Below, piece by piece: positions 1 through 7,795 of a stretch of 64,000 nucleotides of DNA (positions are counted from its first letter, which is position 1; each line of letters starts with the position of its first letter). Below the pieces are notes generated by a model, which was given only the letters and a program-made list of their open reading frames with translations, was not told the DNA's origin and did no database searches. Origin of the DNA: Bacillus licheniformis DSM 13 = ATCC 14580 (GTDB taxonomy: Bacteria; Bacillota; Bacilli; Bacillales; Bacillaceae); assembly GCF_000011645.1 (NCBI RefSeq), contig NC_006270.3:927501-991500 (forward strand), given 5' to 3'. A program made the position numbers and the translations under genes.

Positions 1-141
1 TATTCCTTATCTTGGAACGAAGCCGTAAGAATTTTTTCTTAAGGACTGCGAGCTCCGGAAGCTACGGGAACATACCGTGAGATTTATCGAAATGAGCTTA
101 ATACGGTGCAGAAACTTTTACAAAAGCAAAAATATATCTGA
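1..141 (+). pseudogene. 3' tail of a broken hypothetical gene
   Basis: Reading frame 1 is open from the window edge except for one TAA at 40-42, and it ends at TGA 139-141. The predicted tail is charged and helical (it includes YREIYRNELNTVQKLL), as expected of real coding sequence rather than chance. The internal stop and the absence of a visible start suggest a decayed or edge-truncated gene. I do not recognise the family. Confidence 0.35.
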
Positions 142-193
142 TGATTTATTATCTATTTATAGGGCGAAAAGTAAATTATTGATACAAACTTCT

Positions 194-222
194 TTGCAAA
201 GATTGGTAACTTTCTGTAAAAT
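194..222 (+). promoter_or_regulatory. SigA-type promoter of the first rap gene
   Basis: TTGCAA (194-199) and TAAAAT (217-222) are separated by 17 bases. The predicted transcript start is about 37 bases upstream of the rap start codon. Confidence 0.55.
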
Positions 223-265
223 GTTCTCATAGCGATAGAGGCAGTAAAGTGTGGGAGGTTTGACA

Positions 266-1306
266 ATGAAAGCAGCAGCCTCTGTGAACGTAGCCAATCT
301 CATCAATCAGTGGTATGTTCACATAAAAAAGAGAGATGTTTCAAATGCCGTAGAACTTAGGGACAGAATAAAAGGCCTTTTAAACGTAATGGAAGAAGAT
401 CAGGATGTTTTGCTTTACTTTAATCTACTTGATTACAGGTTCAGAGTATTAATGGAAGACGTCGCGGGGGAGCCGCAGCTTCCGCCTATTGCTGAAGATA
501 AGGCGAAGACAGACGGTTTGTTACGATACTATTACTTTCTCTTTAAAGGAATGTATGAAAGTGCGAGGAGCAACTACTCTAAAGCGCTTAATTGTTTTAG
601 AGTTGCCGAGCGGCAGCTCGATAATGTCGAAGATGAAATCGAAAAGGCCGAGTTTCATTATAAGCTTGGAAATCTCTATTATTTTACGAAAACAACTCTA
701 CTTTCTTTTCATCATCTTTCAATCGCGAAGAGCATTTATAGGGCTTATGAAGAATATAAGACACAGTCGATAAACTGTACGGTGCTGCTCGCACTCAATT
801 ATATAGACGACGGACGTTTAACAAGAGCTGAAAATATGCTTAAGAGTTGCGCAGAAAGACTGATCAAGATGGGCGATAATCATCTGCTGGCGGCTGTCTA
901 CTATGATCTCGGCTTTTTAAAAATTCAAGAGGATAAACATGAAGAAGCACTCGAGTATTTCGACCTCTCATTTAAAACGGATGATATCGAAAAAAATGCG
1001 CCTATTATGTACATGCAGTGCATATACGAGTCAGCTAGGTCAACTTATAAGATAGGTGAGGTTGATAAGGCGCTTAAGTGGGTTCATCTTGGTTTTGAGT
1101 TTGCTCAGAAAACGGATAATATCAACTTTTCGCTCAAATTCTCGATTCTAAATATATGCTATAGCGCTCCCATCGAGGGTGTACCGCAAGTAAAAGAGTT
1201 TATCGAAATGCTCGAGGAGAGAGAGGCTTACGTAGACATTGAGGCGCTTGCTGAGGATGTGGCCAACGTCTACAGCTCATTAAATAATTACAAATATTCC
1301 ACATAA
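266..1306 (+). CDS. Rap-family aspartate phosphatase / TPR regulator
   Basis: This is a Rap protein of about 346 residues, the usual size for the family. Rap proteins dephosphorylate Spo0F or block response regulators such as ComA and are inhibited by a short Phr peptide re-imported through Opp. An amino-terminal helical bundle (containing NQWYVHIKKRDV) is followed by tetratricopeptide-like repeats to the end. I chose ATG 266 because GGGAGG sits 8 bases upstream; an in-frame GTG at 251 overlaps that site. The phr gene follows after about 55 bases. Which regulator this Rap targets cannot be told from sequence. The paralogue at 9.7 kb is clearly divergent. Confidence 0.9.
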   Translation: MKAAASVNVANLINQWYVHIKKRDVSNAVELRDRIKGLLNVMEEDQDVLLYFNLLDYRFRVLMEDVAGEPQLPPIAEDKAKTDGLLRYYYFLFKGMYESARSNYSKALNCFRVAERQLDNVEDEIEKAEFHYKLGNLYYFTKTTLLSFHHLSIAKSIYRAYEEYKTQSINCTVLLALNYIDDGRLTRAENMLKSCAERLIKMGDNHLLAAVYYDLGFLKIQEDKHEEALEYFDLSFKTDDIEKNAPIMYMQCIYESARSTYKIGEVDKALKWVHLGFEFAQKTDNINFSLKFSILNICYSAPIEGVPQVKEFIEMLEEREAYVDIEALAEDVANVYSSLNNYKYST

Positions 1307-1360
1307 TTCTTGGAAAAAGCAATAAAATTAAGTAAACTAACAGGAAAGGAGGTTCTTTAA

Positions 1361-1498
1361 ATGAAAAAACTTATTGTAACTGCTTTCCTTACTGCATCGC
1401 TTGGACTCGTTTTAACCAGCGCAGCAGACTTCCTCGCAGAAAGTATCCAAACAGCAGACTCAGTAACATTACTTGCCTCAAGAGGAGCGGGCTCATAA
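1361..1498 (+). CDS. Phr pheromone precursor (45 aa)
   Basis: This short gene lies right after the Rap gene with a strong AAAGGAGG site. The product begins MKKLIVTAFLTASLGLVL, a Sec signal peptide, and ends ASRGAGS. Phr precursors are secreted and trimmed to 5-6 residue peptides, often with Arg at the second position, so SRGAG (internal, before the last Ser) or a carboxy-terminal variant is the likely signal. It should inhibit the upstream Rap. The exact mature peptide is inference. Confidence 0.85.
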   Translation: MKKLIVTAFLTASLGLVLTSAADFLAESIQTADSVTLLASRGAGS

Positions 1499-1520
1499 AA
1501 CAAAAATACAACAGTAAGAG

Positions 1521-1545
1521 GGCGGCTATTACAGCCGTCTTTTTT
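1521..1545 (+). terminator. Intrinsic terminator of rap-phr
   Basis: GGCGGCT (1521-1527) pairs with AGCCGTC (1533-1539) and is followed by a T run. Confidence 0.85.
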
Positions 1546-1650
1546 ATGATTTCAGTTTTCTTGGTAACTTGAATGCTATACTATAGTTATATCTAAAATG
1601 CGAAGTTAACGCTATGCTAGACCGTAATGGCTTATTATATCGAATATACC

Positions 1651-1730
1651 GCGGGCTAGGGCTTTCCGATAGAATCGGCACGACTCAAATTCGTGTTCCT
1701 TCGAGAGTGTCGGTTGACCCCGACCACCGG
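1651..1730 (+). pseudogene. Degenerate tRNA-Leu(CAA)-like sequence, probable att site
   Basis: The anticodon stem CACGA/TCGTG (1679-1683, 1691-1695) encloses CTCAAAT with CAA at 1686-1688. A type II variable arm follows, then a T stem GTCGG/CCGAC (1709-1713, 1720-1724). The T loop is one base short (TTGACC instead of the usual seven bases) and there is no CCA end or clear acceptor stem. It therefore reads as a decayed tRNA-Leu 3' half, a common integrase target, and it lies directly beside integrase remains. Confidence 0.6.
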
Positions 1731-1735
1731 AATCC

Positions 1736-2040
1736 TTAGCTCTTTTTAAAGAATTGGATAGAAAACGTTATGATTTGAAATGGTTTTGCACATTCTTTAC
1801 ACATACACATCCTCAACTTCTTCAGGCTTTTCAACTTCCTCAACAGCCTATCTTCAAAAATGTTTACTGTCTCAGTTTCATCTCTTTCCCGAAGCTCTTT
1901 AATTAAGTGAGCATATGTATTTGACGTGGTTTCTATATCAGCATGTCCTAATTTCACTTACATAATAAATTGACACCTTTCTATAAAGCTGCACGCTTGT
2001 GAGTGTGCCTTAATCCATGAATTGTAGTCGGTTGAAATAC
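1736..2040 (-). pseudogene. Tyrosine recombinase (integrase) carboxy-terminal remnant
   Basis: On the minus strand one frame encodes the box II segment IHGLRHTH (about 2000-2030), then stops. A second frame (1736-1957) encodes KLGHADIETTSNTYAHL with the catalytic Tyr. Intact phage integrases carry these two boxes in one frame about 20-30 residues apart, so the gene is frameshifted and lacks its amino-terminal part. It sits next to the tRNA-Leu-like sequence, as an integrase of an island inserted there would. Not functional. Confidence 0.8.
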
Positions 2041-2042
2041 TC

Positions 2043-2609
2043 AATTTCGCTAGTACGCCATTCTATATTCGGGATTCAAACGGTGAAATTGGTATCGCGC
2101 GCCGGCAATGTACAAGTGAATATAAAATACAGCCTGTAAACAGGGAAATTCGCTTGTTGCTTGGCTACAAGCTAAGGCAGCTCATAAAAGAAGTAGTACA
2201 TCTTTGTAAAGGGATCAGCACTGACGAGACTCAAAGAGTTAAGCCGAGTCGGGAATGCTGGCAGATAGCTGAGCATCCACTGGTTGATGTGGCTTTCATA
2301 GATCGATCGCGCTACATCACTTATGTTGAACGCGAGGGGTTTATAACACATGCAAAATCTAATTGTATCGGCTGTCCTTTCCATGTTTTCAATACATGGC
2401 AAAATATGAATATAAAAGATCCAGTTTCATGGAATGACGCGGTGGAAATAGATTGACTCATCAGGCGGCTCCCGCACTTTAAAAATAATGCTTTTCTTCA
2501 TAAGTCCGGGAAGACGGTGGAGGAAGTTGATTTCAACGAGAATTAGCTCAACATTGATCACTTTTTGAATGAATTTGAGGGGATGTTGGTGTTGATCGAA
2601 TACAGCTGA
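2043..2609 (+). pseudogene. Phage PAPS-reductase-like (adenine nucleotide alpha-hydrolase) gene, 5'-truncated with internal stops
   Basis: One frame carries, in order, RRQCTSEYKI, GISTDETQRVKPSR, SNCIGCPFH and, after a TGA at 2454-2456, LPHFKNNAFLHKSGK and EEVDFNEN, then TAG at 2544-2546, ending at TGA 2607-2609. These are the carboxy-terminal motifs of phage proteins in the PAPS reductase/alpha-hydrolase superfamily. The amino-terminal nucleotide-binding part is missing where the sequence meets the integrase remnant. Two in-frame stops confirm decay. The native role of this phage family is poorly known. Confidence 0.75.
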
Positions 2610-2718
2610 CGTGAGTAAAAAGGCCTGCTGTTCCAACTATGGGTGCAGCAAGGGGCATTGAGGAGGATATCATATCTTGATAAAATTAGTAGGATAAAGA
2701 AAAAGAAGGTGTTAATAA

Positions 2719-3455
2719 GTGAATCTTTTGGAAATCTTTAATGAATTATTGAGTTCTTTTGGAGTTCCGACCGTTGTTATTTTTTTATTTTATTTATAAT
2801 AACAGCTTTTAGAGTATTCCAGCCGATACTTTGTTTTCTTCAGTTGTTTTTGAACAAAAGCTTTTTTCAAAGGAAAGAATGTTCATTGTCAGAGCATGTA
2901 TGTATGTGGTTTATACGTTTGCTTGGATGGTCATTTTTGTATCTTTAGGTGAGACATTAAAAAAAAGTTTAATTTGGATTATAACGAAAATTTGTCTGTA
3001 CGGCTGAAATATTAATTGCAGTAAACGTCTTTGTTCTTTTAACTTTGAATCTAGTAAAAAAACCAGAGCATACTTTATTTAAAATAAAGTCTAATAGATA
3101 CTTCAAATTTTTCATGACTTGTTCATATTTGATTTTTTTATTCATTTTTTATACTGAGATATATTTGTTGCTTTCTTTTTCTCAGTTTAATGATGTTAAA
3201 TCTTTAACTGTTGGGATAGTAATGTATTTTATTGCTTGTGCTCAGTTCCTATCTTTTCAACAATTGTATTAAATACGGTTGACTAGTCAACTAAGAAAAA
3301 TGTATTCATAGAGGATGAAAATAATCAAGTTTGGTATATATTGCATCCAATCAATAAGGAAGTCATTTTATTGGGAAACGAATCTGAGCCTACGCTGTGT
3401 AATGAAATTAGAGGAACTATATAAAGTACCCATTAAGATTGAGAAAATTAATAAT
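2719..3455 (+). pseudogene. Decayed hypothetical membrane protein region
   Basis: This AT-rich stretch contains pieces of hydrophobic coding sequence in several frames. The longest (3045-3272, 75 codons) has two predicted membrane segments (around FFMTCSYLIFLFIFY and VGIVMYFIACAQF). Further on, at about 3312-3420, an open piece reads EDENNQVWYILHPINKE. The pieces are broken by stops and frameshifts. I recognise no family; it may be one old membrane protein gene or several. Confidence 0.4.
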
Positions 3456-3477
3456 TAAGTCCAAGATGGAATGCCTG

Positions 3478-3527
3478 CGGACACTGAACTTACAGCTTTT
3501 ACGCTGTTTGTTTGGTGTCCGTTTTTT
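3478..3527 (+). terminator. Intrinsic terminator with nested hairpin
   Basis: CGGACAC (3478-3484) pairs with GTGTCCG (3515-3521), with an inner ACAGC/GCTGT stem, followed by six T. Confidence 0.75.
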
Positions 3528-3567
3528 ATTTGTCATGCATGTGGTTTTAGTGAAAGGAGAAGAAGAC

Positions 3568-3838
3568 ATGAAACCCAATAAAAGAAAACCACCTTGAAAA
3601 AACGCAGGAGCACTCTGAGCGCTTTTGGCGAGAGATTACGGACAAAAACAAGCAAATTCTTAAAAGAGGCAAAGGCGGCGCTTAATTACAGAGTGGTTCT
3701 TCTGCAAGTACCAGATGATCTTCTGCCGAAAGTCACGGCGGGCTTTAACCATTTCCTCGCGCTGCAAGCTCGTGATTCCTAAAAAGGATGACGACAAGCC
3801 GAAATCAAAAGAGGAAGAGCGGTTCGGGGGCCGGATGT
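3568..3838 (+). pseudogene. Broken phage gene upstream of terminase (possible small subunit)
   Basis: A good ribosome site (GAAAGGAGAAG) precedes an ATG near 3568, but the frame stops after about ten codons. Later frames read EKTQEHSERFWREITDKNKQ and, just before the terminase start, VIPKKDDDKPKSKEEERFGG. The position directly upstream of terminase large subunit remains suggests a small terminase subunit or a preceding packaging gene. Several frame changes mean it is dead. Confidence 0.4.
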
Positions 3839-3839
3839 A

Positions 3840-4085
3840 ATGCAAGAGGTCACCTCTGAAATTCTGATTGAGCGTTATGGGCTTAGCGAAAAAATACTTT
3901 CCGGTGAGATAAAGGCTTGTCAAAAGCATAAATGGGCTGTGCAGCGATTTTTTAAAGATGTCGAGGTGTTAGCGGACCCGGATTGCCCCTATTATTTTGA
4001 TGCTGAAGCGGTGCTGGATTTTTACGAATGGGCGCGGCAGGTTCAGACATGTTGAGGGGATGCATCGGGTATTTATTGCCGGATG
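3840..4085 (+). pseudogene. Phage terminase large subunit, amino-terminal fragment
   Basis: The frame from ATG 3840 encodes GEIKACQKHKWAVQRFF and CPYYFDAEAVLDFYEWA. This is the typical start of PBSX/SPP1-like phage terminase large subunits, which cut and package DNA. A frameshift near 4030 moves the continuation (RFRHVEG) into another frame, and the ATPase and nuclease domains that should follow are absent. The sequence passes instead into a lysin tail. Confidence 0.65.
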
Positions 4086-4129
4086 CTCACGGGAGCAGAC
4101 AGACGAATTTTACCAGGCAATTTTTGAAC

Positions 4130-4399
4130 AGGTATTGCGAAATATCTCGGCCTTTGTGGTGGATCAAGCAACCGGCAACATCGGCCCCGAAAAAGAAAGC
4201 ACGAAAAAGCAGGAGCAAAAAAGTACCCATTCCGCCCGGAATTTACAAAAGCCTAATTATGAAGGGAACGGCCGTCCGACAGATTCAGGAGGCTTTAGCT
4301 GCCCTCTATTTCTATCCGGACAAAGGCGCTAAAAATAACGGCATTGATGTCTATTACGGAACGAAGACAAAGGCGCAGCTCGAGTCGCTATTGGTTTAA
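4130..4399 (+). pseudogene. Prophage amidase (endolysin) carboxy-terminal fragment
   Basis: The frame ending at TAA 4397-4399 carries a Lys/Arg/Ser linker (KKKARKSRSKK) and then a peptidoglycan-binding repeat (VRQIQEALAALYFYPDKG, KNNGIDVYYG). This resembles the carboxy terminus of PBSX-type N-acetylmuramoyl-L-alanine amidases. The catalytic domain is absent. It lies less than 100 bases after the terminase fragment, so the whole late region of a prophage has been lost between them. Confidence 0.6.
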
Positions 4400-4406
4400 T
4401 ACAAAA

Positions 4407-4434
4407 AGGCCCTCTTTCAAGAGGGCCTAGATTT
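4407..4434. terminator. Bidirectional terminator
   Basis: AGGCCCTCTT and AAGAGGGCCT form a 10-bp stem with a two-base loop, flanked by A-rich sequence on the left and a T-rich stretch on the right. It serves the lysin remnant and the convergent immunity gene. Confidence 0.75.
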
Positions 4435-4457
4435 TATAAATTCCAACGTGTCAATTG

Positions 4458-4796
4458 TTATTCATCACTGTCTAATTCCCATATTGTGTTACCGTCTACT
4501 AAGATCTTATTCGGTGTATCTTCATAAAGAGAAATTTCAACTAGGGAGTTTTTCTCTTCCAATAGCCAATTATATAGACTATCTTCTTCATTATTAACGG
4601 GAGGAGATAAAACCTTATTTACTTGAAAAGCCGTTGCGTAATATTCTTTATAATTGATATCATCATCCTCCAGACCGTTGTCTGTTTCGAAAAATGTATC
4701 AGTTTTACCAATTACTCTTAATCCATTTTCCCATTCTAATATAAGTTCTCTATCTTTGTATTTTAATAATGTTTTGAATAAAGAATCAGGTTCCAT
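4458..4796 (-). CDS. Putative immunity protein for the upstream LXG toxin (112 aa)
   Basis: This small acidic protein (it begins MEPDSLFKTLLKYKDRELIL and ends IWELDSDE) is encoded 25 bases after the LXG toxin stop, with its own AGAGGAT ribosome site. In polymorphic toxin loci the gene directly downstream of the toxin encodes the cognate cytoplasmic antidote. The strong negative charge fits binding to a nuclease toxin domain. I do not recognise a named immunity family. Function is inferred from position. Confidence 0.7.
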   Translation of the reverse strand: MEPDSLFKTLLKYKDRELILEWENGLRVIGKTDTFFETDNGLEDDDINYKEYYATAFQVNKVLSPPVNNEEDSLYNWLLEEKNSLVEISLYEDTPNKILVDGNTIWELDSDE

Positions 4797-4821
4797 GTAT
4801 ATCCTCTTTTCCTATATTTAT

Positions 4822-6546
4822 TTAAGACGGTTGTGAAGGTACTATATGAGCGCCGTTTTTTCCATAATGTATCATGCCTCTTGTAGTCTCTTCATATTTA
4901 CGGGTCTCTGTATTATAGTATTTTCCTATTACTTGACCAAAATCCACTCTTTCTTTGTTTCCTTTTTTTAACATATCTCCTGTGCCAGCATATTTATCAA
5001 GCAACTCTTGCGCTTTTTTATTATCCCCGTAGAAGATACTCTTGGTTCTGCCATTTGCAACTTCTTGTTTATAATTTGGTGTTCCTGGAATATGTTTTTC
5101 TTGAGCTCCTGGTTTAACTTTTGCAGGGAAACCATTTACTTCACGGTACGGACCTTTTGGTACGGATTGTTTGCCATAGGAAGGTGTTTTATCTACCTTC
5201 GCAACTTTCTTTCCCGCCTCTTCACCTTTAAATAACTTAAATCCTTTTTTCCCGTACTTTAGCAACCGACCAACAGGTGTTAAAGAAGTTCCGGACGCAG
5301 CACGCTCGACATTAGAGACTTTTTCACCTGTGTCCGGATCTCTGCCTGTTATGACCCGAACCGCATCATTACCGCCCGCTATTTCTTTTGCAACAAAATC
5401 CCCTATATCATTTACTGGTTCTAAAGGAGTTCCTTCAAAATCTCGCTTAAGATTCCCTTGGCTTCGACTTTTTGGAATACGTTTAACAGCTTCCATCTCT
5501 ACTTTACCGTTTACAATGTACTCTCTTACGATTTGACCATTTTCATATACATGGTAACGCCCACCGATATATTTAATGTCTGCCGGATTTTGAACCACTT
5601 CATCGGCGACATCAACTGTTTTGACCCTTTTCCATCCTTTATGATTATATAGTTTACCATCAATGACCCGAATATCTCCATAAACCTTCGGATATTTTTC
5701 TGCTTCGTTTTGCAACGCATTCAAATCAAAATCGTTCGCATAAACGTCTTGATTGATATTTTCTTTATTGTCTTCCCTAATCACCGTATCCACATTAGAT
5801 CGTTTATTTTTGTTGAGCTTTTCAAGCATCATCTCCATCGGAGACGGTTCGACATTCTCCAGTTGGCCCTGAAGTCCGCCAGGTAGTCCGTTTATTGTAG
5901 AGTTATCATCCGACTTTAAAATCGCGCCTTTTTGATAACTGGTGATTTCTATTTTGGGACCGGTATACATTTTTTCGAGCCTTGCGATGTATCTCTGCAT
6001 CGTCTCAAGGTCGTTTTCAGCCGTCTTCAGGGCGTTGGTTTGCCCGCGGTCAAACGCATGGAGCTTTTCAAGAGTCGTGCTGATTTCCTTTAACGCTTTC
6101 TGATTTTGTTCATGAAAACCGCTGTCATTCAAATCCGGTAAATCGACAATATGGCTGACTTTTGCGATCGTGGCGTTGGTTTTAGAAACCAAATGTTTCG
6201 TTGTGCGATCAGCGGCATTCAAGCCATTCTCCAACTCATGCCCGAGAAAGGACTGTGAAATAAATCCGTTATGGTTTGGTTCCAGGGAATTCAGCGCGCT
6301 TTTCATTTTCTTCAGCGCGGAACTGTATTCCTCTATAAAAGTATCATAGAACTGTAGAAAAGGGGTGTGGCATTCCTCGTAAAAGGCGCGGATCGCGTCG
6401 CCGCCTTTTCCCTTTAAAGCATCATCAAGTGATGTGATGCCCTCAACAGCCTTTTTGACTTTGGCGATTTCGTCTGATTGTTGTTTTAATTGTTCCAGCG
6501 TTTGATCTATTGCATTGTGCAGCGCCTGAACATCAAGAGTCTTCAT
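4822..6546 (-). CDS. LXG-domain polymorphic toxin with Ntox50-like tip (574 aa)
   Basis: Residues 1 to about 210 form a helical LXG domain (starting MKTLDVQALHNAIDQTLEQL), which targets proteins to the type VII secretion system. A variable middle follows. The last 110 or so residues contain IPGTPNYKQEV, ERVDFGQVIGKYYN and HYGKNGAHIVPSQPS, matching the polymorphic toxin type 50 domain, a predicted RNase. RBS AGAGGAG precedes ATG 6546. Expected role: contact-dependent killing of neighbouring bacteria. No small LXG-partner (Lap-like) genes are visible beside it. Its first 500 or more bases are nearly identical to the second toxin gene. Confidence 0.88.
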   Translation of the reverse strand: MKTLDVQALHNAIDQTLEQLKQQSDEIAKVKKAVEGITSLDDALKGKGGDAIRAFYEECHTPFLQFYDTFIEEYSSALKKMKSALNSLEPNHNGFISQSFLGHELENGLNAADRTTKHLVSKTNATIAKVSHIVDLPDLNDSGFHEQNQKALKEISTTLEKLHAFDRGQTNALKTAENDLETMQRYIARLEKMYTGPKIEITSYQKGAILKSDDNSTINGLPGGLQGQLENVEPSPMEMMLEKLNKNKRSNVDTVIREDNKENINQDVYANDFDLNALQNEAEKYPKVYGDIRVIDGKLYNHKGWKRVKTVDVADEVVQNPADIKYIGGRYHVYENGQIVREYIVNGKVEMEAVKRIPKSRSQGNLKRDFEGTPLEPVNDIGDFVAKEIAGGNDAVRVITGRDPDTGEKVSNVERAASGTSLTPVGRLLKYGKKGFKLFKGEEAGKKVAKVDKTPSYGKQSVPKGPYREVNGFPAKVKPGAQEKHIPGTPNYKQEVANGRTKSIFYGDNKKAQELLDKYAGTGDMLKKGNKERVDFGQVIGKYYNTETRKYEETTRGMIHYGKNGAHIVPSQPS

Positions 6547-6560
6547 GGCATTCTCCTCTA
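6035..6560. repeat. Direct repeat copy A (LXG amino-terminal half)
   Basis: About 525 bases appear identical by eye to 8844-9369, with weaker similarity reaching roughly 5916 on one side and 6600 on the other. The repeat covers the ribosome site and most of the LXG coding region of both toxins, in the same orientation. Confidence 0.85.
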
Positions 6561-6811
6561 ATCCTTTTGGTTACAATCAGTATAGAGTTTACCACTATAC
6601 GGAAACCAATTGGGGAATAAATCCTGTTCATCCATGAAAATGAATCTTATTGATCAGGTCTATAAACCTAAATACTATTGTTTTTGAGAATAAACCGATC
6701 TTGATTTTTTAGAAGCTTTAATAGCTTAAAAGATCTTAATTGGTTTTCGAGGATGGAAAACCATGATATAATTACCAGTAAAGCATTTTTCAAGATCCAG
6801 GAGGTCCGCCC

Positions 6812-7180
6812 TTGTTTAATATATATTGTGATGAGAGTTGCCATTTAGAAAAGGATAATAGTGATGTAATGGTATTAGGAGAAATGAAAGTTGATGCTCG
6901 TTTTCTTCCTGATATCTATAATCGCATTCGTCAAATTAAAGTTAATCATGGTTTAAGCTCTTGGTTTGAAGTAAAGTGGACAAAAGTTTCAATGAGTAAA
7001 ATAGACTTTTATTTAGATTTAATTGATTATTTTTTTGATACTGCAGCTTTAAGTTTTAGAAGTGTTGTAGCTACAGGAAAAAAAGAAGTTAGACCACAAT
7101 ACATATAATGAAAGTGATTATGATAATTGGTACTATAAAATGTATTTTCAATTGTTAAACCCATTCACGACGTTAACCGT
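6812..7180 (+). pseudogene. DUF3800-family gene, frameshifted and 3'-truncated
   Basis: TTG 6812, with GGAGGT upstream, starts a frame reading FNIYCDESCHLEKDNSDVMV and later FEVKWTKVS and DFYLDLIDYFF. This is the amino-terminal half of DUF3800, an RNase H-like family common in phages and defence islands. At the A run near 7078-7084 the frame breaks. The next frame continues KLDHNTYNESDYDNWYYKMYFQLLNPF to about 7180, then the conserved second half is missing. A one-base slip plus a deletion explains it. Confidence 0.75.
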
Positions 7181-7285
7181 GTGGCGAATAAAGTCAAACG
7201 ATTCCAGCTGATGAACGATGTTTTCTGATGGGATTTACGGACTAAAAATGAAGGCTAAATTGAACCGTTACTGAAGTAATGAAAA

Positions 7286-7309
7286 AGGCCCTCTTTTCAC
7301 AGAGAGCCT
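7286..7309 (-). terminator. Terminator of the second toxin-immunity pair
   Basis: An imperfect stem AGGCCCTCT/AGAGAGCCT is followed on the minus strand by a T run (the AAAAA at 7282-7286 on the plus strand). It is closely similar to the terminator at 4407. Confidence 0.6.
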
Positions 7310-7338
7310 ACTTTTTAAACGAATTCATACTGACATAT

Positions 7339-7779
7339 TTAATCTTGTTGCTGGGGGTTATACTGTTTTAACCATTCTTTTGCATTTCCACATGCACTTA
7401 GTATATCGTGATGGTTAAAACTTAATAAATAATCATTGTTTTTATTAGTGACATAGAATTCGACATTAAACATTTCAGATAATATCTTTACTACATTATT
7501 CCCCCCATCAATTTTATAGGAAGATTTTTCATCTGAAGGGTTAAACATTAGAATTGCTTCAGAATCTGCAATATAATCGGCTATCCATTGCCAAGCATCT
7601 TGGTTTTGTACAGAAAAATCTTTCTCTACAAACTCCCACAACGGAAAATGCTTTTTCCCATTCGCGTATTTATTAGCCAAATTATGAAATATGATTTCTG
7701 TATCATTTGTTGATAATTCATTTACCTTAATGTCAACTGACTTAGCGGCAGTTAAAATTTGTTCTTTAAGATCCCACAT
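7339..7779 (-). CDS. Putative immunity protein for the second LXG toxin (146 aa)
   Basis: Encoded 16 bases after the stop of the second LXG toxin with a strong GGAGGAG site, so it is translationally close to the toxin. The protein is soluble and moderately acidic, with aromatic-rich segments (DAWQWIADYI, EFYVTNKNNDYLLSF). It does not resemble the SUKH-type immunity protein YobK that partners the related YobL toxin of B. subtilis. Family unrecognised; role inferred from position. Confidence 0.7.
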   Translation of the reverse strand: MWDLKEQILTAAKSVDIKVNELSTNDTEIIFHNLANKYANGKKHFPLWEFVEKDFSVQNQDAWQWIADYIADSEAILMFNPSDEKSSYKIDGGNNVVKILSEMFNVEFYVTNKNNDYLLSFNHHDILSACGNAKEWLKQYNPQQQD

Positions 7780-7795
7780 ACTAACTCCTCCAAAA

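Noticed and set aside
1521..4434. CRISPR array or other regular repeats in the island
   Set aside because: No spaced identical repeats were seen; the only repeats are single hairpins.
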